Position numbers and translations under genes: made by a program. Positions 57,772 to 64,000 of a stretch of DNA of 64,000 nucleotides are shown here, piece by piece. This DNA comes from Microbacterium sp. (GTDB lineage: Bacteria > Actinomycetota > Actinomycetes > Actinomycetales > Microbacteriaceae): the NCBI RefSeq assembly GCF_017305435.1, contig NZ_JAFKIP010000004.1, positions 248,001-312,000 of the forward strand, written 5' to 3'. Below the pieces are notes generated by a model. The model saw nothing but the letters and a program-made list of their open reading frames with translations. It did not search any database and was not told the DNA's origin. Numbering within the stretch: position 1 is the stretch's first letter; each line of letters begins with the position of its first letter.

Positions 57772-60327
57772 ATGAGCTCCACCGCGAACCTGACCCGCGA
57801 CGAGACGGCGGCGCGGGCCGCTGCCATTCGACTCCAGACCGTCGACGTCGAGATCGATCTGCGCGACGCGGCGTCGGCGGATGCCGCGACGTTCCCCACC
57901 GCGTCGACGCTGGCGTTCACGGCATCCTGCTCGGAGACCTGGATCGACTTCCTCGGCGCGTCCGTCGACGAGGTGACGGTCAACGGTGCCCCGCAGGCGG
58001 TCGACTGGGACGGTGCGCGGGTCCGCCTCACCGGGCTGGTCGCGGAGAACACGGTCACCATCCGCGGGGCGGGGCGCTACAGCTCATCGGGGGAGGGACT
58101 GCACCGCTTCCGAGACCCCGTCGACGATGAGGTCTACCTGTACACGCAGTACGAGCCGGCCGACAGCCGTCGCGTCTATCCCGTGTTCGAGCAGCCGGAT
58201 CTGAAGGCGCGCTGGCGCTTCACGGTCACCGCTCCGGACGGGTGGGAGGTCCTCTCGAACGGTGCGGAGACGGCGCGGGAGAGCGTCGACGGCGGCGCGC
58301 GGGTGACCTTCGCGGAGACCCTGCCGCTCTCGAGCTACATCACCGCGATCGCGGCCGGGCCGTACGTGCGCGTCGACGATGTGTGGGAGGGTCCGGACGG
58401 CGCCGTCCCGCTCGGAGTGCTGTGCCGCGCGTCGCTCGCGCCGCATCTCGTCGACTCGGGGGACGCCGCGGAGATCTTGGCCATCACGCGCCGCGGACTG
58501 AACTTCTTCGGCGGCGCCTTCGGCCTCGACTACCCGTGGGGGAAGTACGACCAGATCTTCGTACCGGAGTACAACCTCGGTGCGATGGAGAACCCGGGGC
58601 TCGTGACCTTCACCGAGCGTTACGTGTTCCGTGGCGCCGCGACCGTCGCGCAGCACGAGGGGCGGGCGAACACGATCCTGCACGAGATGGCGCACATGTG
58701 GTTCGGCGACCTCGCGACGATGCGCTGGTGGGACGATCTGTGGCTCAAGGAGTCGTTCGCGGACTTCTCGGGTGCGCACGCCGCCGTGGTCGCCGGTGGA
58801 TTCCCCGATGCGTGGGTCACCTTCGCGAGCCGCCGGAAGGGGTGGGCGTACGCGCAGGACCAGCTGCCGACGACGCACCCGATCGTCGCCGACATCCCCG
58901 ACCTCGAAGCGGCGAAGCTCAACTTCGACGGGATCACGTACGCCAAGGGCGCGTCGGTGCTGAAGCAGCTCGTCGCCTTCGTCGGGGAGGACGCCTTCTT
59001 CCGCGGGGCACGCCGGTACTTCGCGGACCACGCGTTCGGCAACACGACCCTCGATGACCTGCTGGAGGCGCTCGACTCCGAGTCGGGTCGTGACCTCCGG
59101 GCGTGGAGTGCGGCGTGGCTCCAGACGACGGGCATGTCGCGGATCTCCGTCGAGCGCGGTACGGACGGCACCCTCGCGGTCGTGCAGACCGACCCGCGCC
59201 CGCACCGACTGTCCCTCGGCCTGTACGCGTTCGAGGGCGACCGCCTCGTGCGGCGCGGGGTTGTCGACGTCGACATCGCGAGTGAACGCACCGCTGTCGC
59301 GGCGGGTGCTCTCCCCGCGGACGTCGACCTCGTCCTCCCGAACGACGGCGACCGGACGTACGCAAAGGTGCGCCTCGACGAACGGTCGACGGATGCTGCG
59401 GCCCGAGCCCTCTCGACGATCGACGACGCGCTCGCCCGCGCCGTGATCTGGGCCGCGCTGTGGGACGCCACGCGCGACGGAGAGCTGCCTGTCACGCGCT
59501 ACCTTGACGTCGTCGCGCGGCACGCTCCGGCTGAGGACAACGCCGCTCTCCTCGCCGATGCGCTCGCGCACGCGCAATTCGCGATCGGGCACTACGCCGC
59601 CGCCGATCAGCGTGACGCGCTGTCGGACGCGTGGCTGGAGACCGCGTGGAACGCCCTGTGGGCGGCAGCCCCGGGGTCGGACGCGCAGCTCGCGTGGGCG
59701 CGTGCGGTCGGGGCCGCGGCATCCCGCAGCGACGGTCGCGCCGCGGAGCTCACGGCGATCCTCGCGGGGGCGGCGGACGCGCCTGCAGGCCTGCCGCTGG
59801 ATCCCGAGCTGCGCTGGGACTGGCTCACTGCGCTCGCGGCGACCGGACACGCCGGTGTCGCGGCGGCGGACGCCGAGCTCGCGCGTGACGGCTCGTCGCA
59901 GGGCCGCACCGCGTACCGCACGGTGCTCGCTGCACGACCGGATGCCGAGGTGCGAGCGGCCGCGTGGCGTGCGGCTTGGGAGGACGAGAGTCTCACCAAC
60001 GACCACCTTGACGCGACGATCGCCGGCGTCCGCCGCCGCGACGCCGCCGCGCGGCGGGAGCTCGTCGCGCCGTTCGATGAGGAGTACTTCGCGCGGATCC
60101 GGCCTGTCTGGTCGTCGCGCAGCATCGAGATCGCGCGTCGACTGGTGGTAGGTCTCTTCCCGGCATCCGACACCCTCGACATCGTGGATGCCTGGCTCGA
60201 CGAGAACACGGATGCCGCGGGAGCGCTCCGCCGCCTCGTGATCGAGCAGCGCGACGGCTTGGCTCGCGATCTCCGTGTCCGCTCTGCTCAACCCGCCGCG
60301 CCCGAGCGCATCGAGACCGCGCGATAG
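57772..60327 (+). CDS. pepN: Aminopeptidase N (M1 family)
   Basis: Zinc aminopeptidase of 851 residues, the actinobacterial PepN type. It has GAMEN at 270-274, the zinc site HEMAH (304-308) with Glu327 in WLKESFADF, and the catalytic Tyr expected later in the domain. The C-terminal third is the ERAP1-like helical repeat region. GGAGGG abuts ATG 57772. The last residues ETAR and the stop lie inside a perfect 21-bp inverted repeat shared with the convergent gene. Confidence 0.95.
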   Translation: MSSTANLTRDETAARAAAIRLQTVDVEIDLRDAASADAATFPTASTLAFTASCSETWIDFLGASVDEVTVNGAPQAVDWDGARVRLTGLVAENTVTIRGAGRYSSSGEGLHRFRDPVDDEVYLYTQYEPADSRRVYPVFEQPDLKARWRFTVTAPDGWEVLSNGAETARESVDGGARVTFAETLPLSSYITAIAAGPYVRVDDVWEGPDGAVPLGVLCRASLAPHLVDSGDAAEILAITRRGLNFFGGAFGLDYPWGKYDQIFVPEYNLGAMENPGLVTFTERYVFRGAATVAQHEGRANTILHEMAHMWFGDLATMRWWDDLWLKESFADFSGAHAAVVAGGFPDAWVTFASRRKGWAYAQDQLPTTHPIVADIPDLEAAKLNFDGITYAKGASVLKQLVAFVGEDAFFRGARRYFADHAFGNTTLDDLLEALDSESGRDLRAWSAAWLQTTGMSRISVERGTDGTLAVVQTDPRPHRLSLGLYAFEGDRLVRRGVVDVDIASERTAVAAGALPADVDLVLPNDGDRTYAKVRLDERSTDAAARALSTIDDALARAVIWAALWDATRDGELPVTRYLDVVARHAPAEDNAALLADALAHAQFAIGHYAAADQRDALSDAWLETAWNALWAAAPGSDAQLAWARAVGAAASRSDGRAAELTAILAGAADAPAGLPLDPELRWDWLTALAATGHAGVAAADAELARDGSSQGRTAYRTVLAARPDAEVRAAAWRAAWEDESLTNDHLDATIAGVRRRDAAARRELVAPFDEEYFARIRPVWSSRSIEIARRLVVGLFPASDTLDIVDAWLDENTDAAGALRRLVIEQRDGLARDLRVRSAQPAAPERIETAR

Positions 60328-60369
60328 CACCTCTCGCGCGGCTGGGGCGGTGCTATCGCGCGGTCTCGA
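60311..60369. terminator. Perfect 21-bp bidirectional hairpin spanning both convergent stops
   Basis: The arms 60311-60331 and 60349-60369 are exact complements over 21 bases with a 17-base loop. The pepN stop (60325-60327) and the stop of the opposing gene (60353-60355) lie inside the arms, so both proteins end in the same residues, ETAR. Confidence 0.85.
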
Positions 60370-60874
60370 CGACGTCGGTGCCCACGCTGAGATCGGCGAG
60401 CGATCGCGACGCGGGCCGGGGGAGCGGCTCGGACCACCCGAGGGCTCGGCTGGCTGCGCTGCGCCAGCCGAGCGCGACGGCGACGGCCCCGCAGCTCACG
60501 TTCACGACGTAGAGCATCGGGGCGAAGCCGGTCAGCCCGCCCGCGTCGAGAAGGGAGTAGCCCGCGGTCGTCGCCGCCCCGACGAGGGCGCCGAGGAGAG
60601 CGAAGAGCAGGAGGTGGATGCCGACACGGCGGACGCGGCGGAGCGCCCGGCCGAGTGTCCACGCGAGGACGGCGAACAGCACCGTCGCCGCGGATGCCGC
60701 GGGCACCACGATCGGAAGCGCGACGGCGATGCCGATACCGCCGGTGCACACCGTCCAGACGATGGTCGTCAGGCTCATCGCCCAGATCCACGCCGACACG
60801 GCTCCCCGGAAGAACTCGCGCCCGGTGAACGCCATCGGATCGGCATCCGAGCGCGGCGAGACGGTCGCGTTCAC
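60353..60874 (-). CDS. Unknown four-helix membrane protein
   Basis: A 173-residue protein with about four to five helices (residues 20-145) and Gly-rich helix packing (GGIGIAVALPIVVPAASAATVLFAVLAW, LLLFALLGALVGAATTAG). No family is recognised. GTG 60874 is chosen because it overlaps the TetR stop in GTGA. Coupling to the TetR gene suggests it is the target of, or works with, that regulator, as in many small efflux or stress pairs; this is inferred. Confidence 0.6.
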   Translation of the reverse strand: MNATVSPRSDADPMAFTGREFFRGAVSAWIWAMSLTTIVWTVCTGGIGIAVALPIVVPAASAATVLFAVLAWTLGRALRRVRRVGIHLLLFALLGALVGAATTAGYSLLDAGGLTGFAPMLYVVNVSCGAVAVALGWRSAASRALGWSEPLPRPASRSLADLSVGTDVVETAR

Positions 60875-61551
60875 GTGCGCACGTCCCCGATGAGCGCGAG
60901 CAGCTCCGCGAGAGGCTTTCGCACGAGCGGCATCCGCGCGAGCGGGAGAGCGAGCTTCAGCAGCGCGAGCCCGCGATCGAGGAGGGCGCGTGTCCGCTGC
61001 TGGCCCGGCGTGCCGTCGTACACCCACGACAGCGCGAGGAGCAGATGCGCGAGGAAGAGAGCTCGGGGGAGTGCTCCCTCGAGGTCGGCCGGGAGGCTGT
61101 GCTTCGCACCGCTGACCGCTTCGCTGAAGAGAGACTCGGTGATCGAACGGGCTGCGGCGGAGTCGTCGGACAGCGGGTTGATGGTCGAGCGCGGGGCGAG
61201 GGCTGCGGAGACGAACTCGGCCGCGTGCGAGTGATAGGGCCCGAGCTGATCCAGACCGGTCGTGTAGACGATGCGCAGCCGGTCGATGAGGTCGGTCGCG
61301 TGTGAGAGCAGGGGAGTTGCGGCATCCCGATGCTGCTCCTGGACCGCGACGTAGAGTTCCTGGACGAGATCGGCCTTCGACGCGAAGTGATAGTTGGTCG
61401 TGCCCACCGAGACACCCGCCTCGGTCGCGATCAGGCGGATCGTCGTCGCGTCGTAGCCGCGGTCGCGGAACGAGCGCAGTGCGAGATCGCGCAGGAGGGC
61501 CCGCGTCCGCTCGCTCTTGGGTGTCATGCGCGGAGCTTCAGAACTGAACAT
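60871..61551 (-). CDS. TetR-family transcriptional regulator
   Basis: A 226-residue repressor. The N-terminal TetR DNA-binding domain reads RTRALLRDLALRSFRDRGYDATTIRLIATEAGVSVGTTNYHFASKADLVQELY in positions 15-70, with the recognition helix VSVGTTNYHF. The ligand domain is helical with no obvious ligand signature. ATG 61551 is preferred to ATG 61527 because TAGCTT lies six bases upstream. A perfect palindrome covers the start point, so it most likely represses itself and the coupled membrane-protein gene. Confidence 0.9.
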   Translation of the reverse strand: MFSSEAPRMTPKSERTRALLRDLALRSFRDRGYDATTIRLIATEAGVSVGTTNYHFASKADLVQELYVAVQEQHRDAATPLLSHATDLIDRLRIVYTTGLDQLGPYHSHAAEFVSAALAPRSTINPLSDDSAAARSITESLFSEAVSGAKHSLPADLEGALPRALFLAHLLLALSWVYDGTPGQQRTRALLDRGLALLKLALPLARMPLVRKPLAELLALIGDVRT

Positions 61552-61563
61552 GTTCAGAAGCTA
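61544..61563 (-). promoter_or_regulatory. TetR operator and -10 element
   Basis: CTGAACATGTTCAG (61544-61557) is a perfect 14-bp palindrome that includes the ATG 61551 start codon. TAGCTT (61558-61563 on the minus strand) is the likely -10. A repressor bound here would block the transcript start. Confidence 0.6.
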
Positions 61564-61593
61564 GCACACGGTGCAGCTCAGACGCGGCGCAGT

Positions 61594-62301
61594 TCAGACA
61601 CTGCGCAGCGCTGTCACGGCGCCCGCCCACACGGCCTCGTCGCCGTCGTCGCCGTCGATGACCCGCGCGGTGATCGCCTCGGACAGGAGATACCCGTCGG
61701 TGAGGGCGTCACCGGTGATGACGACGGAGAGCAGCTCGATCCCGCATGCCGCGCGCACCCGATCGGCACAGGCGGCGACGACGGATGCCGAGAGGTCGGC
61801 GTTCACGGGCAGCACGGCGCCGTGATCGGCGCGGACGAGGTCGCGCAGCGCCGCGCCGACGAGGTTGCCCGTGCGTTCCGTGACGTGCACGACCTCCAGT
61901 TCGAAGACCCGCAGGTCGGCGCCGGTGACGTACGGGCGCCAGTCGAACGAGGCGTGCACGAGGTGCTGCCGCCCGCCGCCGGCCGTCAGCTGGCGCGCGG
62001 GCAGGTCCGTCGAGCGGACGCGCGTGTCGACGCGGCGATACCACGCGAGCACCGGGAAGACGGCGTGCGTGCCCGGCCCGAGGACGACGACCTCGCCCGC
62101 GTCGTTTCCGCCGCGGGTGCGGCGCCGGATGATCGGTCGCCCGTTGCGGGTGCGGATCGCGGCTTCACCCTCGTCGATCGTCACGACGAGCAGCTTGAAC
62201 AGGGCCGGCACGACAAGCAGGACGGTCAGCACCGCGCCGCCGGTCTTGATGAGCGCATTCATGCTGCTCGTGCCGAACATCGACGTGAAAGCCTCGATCA
62301 C
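61594..62301 (-). CDS. SPFH/band-7-like membrane protein
   Basis: A 235-residue protein with one N-terminal membrane helix (GGAVLTVLLVVPALFKLLVV). An SPFH-like domain follows: VTIDEGEAAIRTRNGRP, VLGPGTHAVFPVLAWYRRVDTRVRSTDLPARQL and FDWRPYVTGADL. It ends without the long coiled coil of flotillins, so it is a short member. The function is unknown; scaffold or protease-modulator roles are known for relatives. The start is GTG 62301. It is upstream of, and in the same direction as, the TetR gene, with the TetR promoter between them. Confidence 0.72.
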   Translation of the reverse strand: MIEAFTSMFGTSSMNALIKTGGAVLTVLLVVPALFKLLVVTIDEGEAAIRTRNGRPIIRRRTRGGNDAGEVVVLGPGTHAVFPVLAWYRRVDTRVRSTDLPARQLTAGGGRQHLVHASFDWRPYVTGADLRVFELEVVHVTERTGNLVGAALRDLVRADHGAVLPVNADLSASVVAACADRVRAACGIELLSVVITGDALTDGYLLSEAITARVIDGDDGDEAVWAGAVTALRSV

Positions 62302-62421
62302 ACCCTCAGGATGCCGTGTCGCGCAGCGTGGATCCGCCGATTCGCACGCCGCGCGGGGAGTGTTCCGCCGCGCGTCACCGATTGTTCGTCGTCGCGTGTC
62401 CGGGAGAGACGGAAGACGCGA

Positions 62422-62460
62422 ACGGGATCGGATGCCGCGCGCTGCGGCATCCGATCCCGT
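62422..62460 (-). terminator. 17-bp hairpin terminator of the fadB-type gene
   Basis: 62422-62438 and 62444-62460 are perfect 17-base complements with a five-base loop. On the minus strand it lies about 50 bases after the stop of the fadB-type gene and is followed by CGTTCGCGTCTT. Confidence 0.8.
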
Positions 62461-62513
62461 CGCGATCGTGCGAATCCGGCGCGTGGGCGCTCAGCCGCCG
62501 ATGCCGCGGGTCC

Positions 62514-64000
62514 TTAAATCCCCTTGATCACGGGGTGGTGGAACGTGTCGCCGAAGGCGCGCTCCGACGCCCCCTCGCGGTCGAGGTAGGGCGACGCACC
62601 GCCGTCGATGAACGGCCACCCGGCACCGAGGATGAGGCACAGGTCGATGTCCTCGACCTCGGGCACGACGCCCTCGTCGAGCATCAGCTTGATCTCGGTG
62701 GCGAGGCCGTCCTGCACACGCCGCAGGATCGTGTCGGCGGATGCAGGGGCGGACCCCGCGGCATCCTTCACGATCTTCTGCGCGGCCTTCGTGAAGCCGG
62801 TGACGCGGCCGCCCTTGTCCTTCTCGACGACCTCCGGGAGCTCTGCGAGACGGTGGAAGTTCTCGTTCGCGTAGAAGCGATCGGGGAACGCGTGCACCAT
62901 CGTGTCCTGGACGTGCGCGGCCACCTTCCAGCCGACCAGGTCGATGAGCTGGAACGGGCCCATCGGCAGCCCGAGCGGAGCGAAGGCCTTCTCCACGTCA
63001 GCGACGGGGGTGCCTTCATAGACGGCACGGGCGGCTTCGCCCATGACCTTCGCGAGGAGGCGGTTGACCACGAACCCCGGCGCGTCGGCGGTGAGGACCG
63101 CGTTCTTGCCGAGCCCGCGGGCCACGACGAACGCCGTCGACAGCGCTGCCTCCGTCGTGACGGGCGTCTTGACGATCTCGATGAGCGGCATGACGGCGAC
63201 CGGGTTGAAGAAGTGGAAGCCGACGAGGCGCTCGGGGTGGGCGAGCTTCGAGCCGATCTCCTCGACCGACAGCGACGAGGTATTCGTCGCGAGGATCGTG
63301 TCCTCGGCGACGATCTTCTCGATCTCGCCGAACACGGCCTGCTTGACGCCGACCTCTTCGAAGACCGCCTCGATGACGAAGTCGCAGTCGGCGTAGAGGG
63401 TCTTGTCGGTCGTTCCCGTGATCAGTGCGCGCAGCTCGTTCGCCGTGTCGCCGTCGAGGCGTCCCTTCTGCTCGAGCTTGCCGATCTCGTCGCGGATGTA
63501 GGCCACGCCCTTGTCGACACGAGCCTGGTCGAGGTCGGTGATGAGGACGGGAACCCGGAGCTTTCGCACGAACAGCAGCGCGAACTGGCTCGCCATGAGC
63601 CCCGCTCCGATGATGCCGACCTTCGTGACCTTCTTCGCGAGGGCCTTGTCGGGCGCTCCGACGGGGCGCTTGGCGCGCTTCTGCACGAGGTCGAACGCGT
63701 ACATGGATGCCGCGAACTGGTCACCCGTGACGAGGTCGGCGAGCGCATCGTCCTCGCGCGCGAAGCCCTCCTCCTTCGTGCCGGAGCGTGCCTTGTCGAG
63801 GAGGTCGAGCGCGACGTACGGGGAGCGGGGCACGGTGCCGATCTTCGACTCGAGCATCCCACGCGCCATCTTGATCGCGACCGGCCACTTGACCGTCCGC
63901 TCGATCTTGCCGGGCTGGTTCTTCCGCTCGACCTTGATCCTGCCGGTCAGCACACCGTCGGCCCACGCGAGGGAGCTCTCGAGGAACGTCGCGGCGGGGA
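62514..64000 (-). CDS. fadB: 3-hydroxyacyl-CoA dehydrogenase of fatty-acid oxidation (FadB/FadJ type, partial)
   Basis: The frame stays open to the right edge, so the N-terminal part is missing. What is seen is the linker and the dehydrogenase part: NAD-binding VTKVGIIGAGLMASQFALLF, catalytic segment VGFHFFNPVAVMPLIEIV, PGFVVNRLLAKVMGEA and a C-terminal helical dehydrogenase domain. KVERKNQPGKIERTVKWPVAIKMARGML upstream matches the end of the enoyl-CoA hydratase half of the fused protein. It would oxidise 3-hydroxyacyl-CoA in beta-oxidation. A thiolase partner gene is expected outside the window. Confidence 0.9.
   Translation of the reverse strand, partial: PAATFLESSLAWADGVLTGRIKVERKNQPGKIERTVKWPVAIKMARGMLESKIGTVPRSPYVALDLLDKARSGTKEEGFAREDDALADLVTGDQFAASMYAFDLVQKRAKRPVGAPDKALAKKVTKVGIIGAGLMASQFALLFVRKLRVPVLITDLDQARVDKGVAYIRDEIGKLEQKGRLDGDTANELRALITGTTDKTLYADCDFVIEAVFEEVGVKQAVFGEIEKIVAEDTILATNTSSLSVEEIGSKLAHPERLVGFHFFNPVAVMPLIEIVKTPVTTEAALSTAFVVARGLGKNAVLTADAPGFVVNRLLAKVMGEAARAVYEGTPVADVEKAFAPLGLPMGPFQLIDLVGWKVAAHVQDTMVHAFPDRFYANENFHRLAELPEVVEKDKGGRVTGFTKAAQKIVKDAAGSAPASADTILRRVQDGLATEIKLMLDEGVVPEVEDIDLCLILGAGWPFIDGGASPYLDREGASERAFGDTFHHPVIKGI

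Overview
The window comes from the chromosome of a high-GC Gram-positive actinobacterium, most likely Microbacterium or a close relative in Microbacteriaceae. Supporting signs are the many actinobacterium-specific families (DUF3145, DUF4191, DUF4193, DUF3093, DUF3710, DUF3159, SepH, a FasR-like regulator), a homodimeric AceE, two glutamine synthetases with GlnE, frequent GTG starts, leaderless-type promoters, and very frequent use of GGATGCC/GGCATCC. This assignment rests on gene content and style, not on a database search.

Positions 1-2773 are accessory DNA of visibly lower GC. They hold the end of an unknown gene, a frameshifted ribbon-helix-helix gene, a 7-bp tandem repeat, an unknown two-gene operon, and an ADP-ribosyltransferase-fold-like gene cut by an in-frame stop. 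The stretch ends at a 3' half of a tRNA-Asn gene followed by its terminator, which is what the edge of a tRNA-integrated element looks like. Everything to the right is core chromosome.

Core layout. Positions 2.8-5.4 kb hold def, a DMT-type transporter, tRNA-Met and a DUF3145 gene. Positions 5.4-13.1 kb hold one leftward operon, aceE-fasR-fabD-fabH-acpP-fabF, which couples acetyl-CoA supply to fatty-acid synthesis. Then come tRNA-Val, an amino-acid permease, a zinc-ribbon coiled-coil protein, a PolA-like polymerase, RNase P RNA and polyphosphate glucokinase. Positions 18.6-28.4 kb hold the nitrogen cluster (glnA2, glnE, glnA1) with an unrelated three-gene envelope operon and a PEP-mutase-family gene inserted. 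Positions 28.5-35.9 kb hold RDD and DUF4191 genes, an unknown membrane protein, and pepA-lpd-sucB. Positions 36-45 kb hold a PAC2 protein, rpoD, a CofE-like ligase, an ATP-grasp enzyme, topoisomerase subunit B and a divergent two-component system. Positions 45-57.7 kb hold topoisomerase IV subunit A, a phosphodiesterase-like protein, sepH, DUF genes, dut, aconitase and dxs. The right end holds pepN, a TetR-membrane protein pair, an SPFH-like protein and a truncated fadB-type gene.

Points of most interest: the tRNA-Asn attachment scar; a Trp-rich micro-ORF with a strong ribosome site inside the divergent two-component promoter region; a near-perfect palindrome upstream of aconitase; a perfect 21-bp inverted repeat that makes two convergent genes end in the same four residues; and a recurring TANNNT-N6-start arrangement that implies many leaderless mRNAs.
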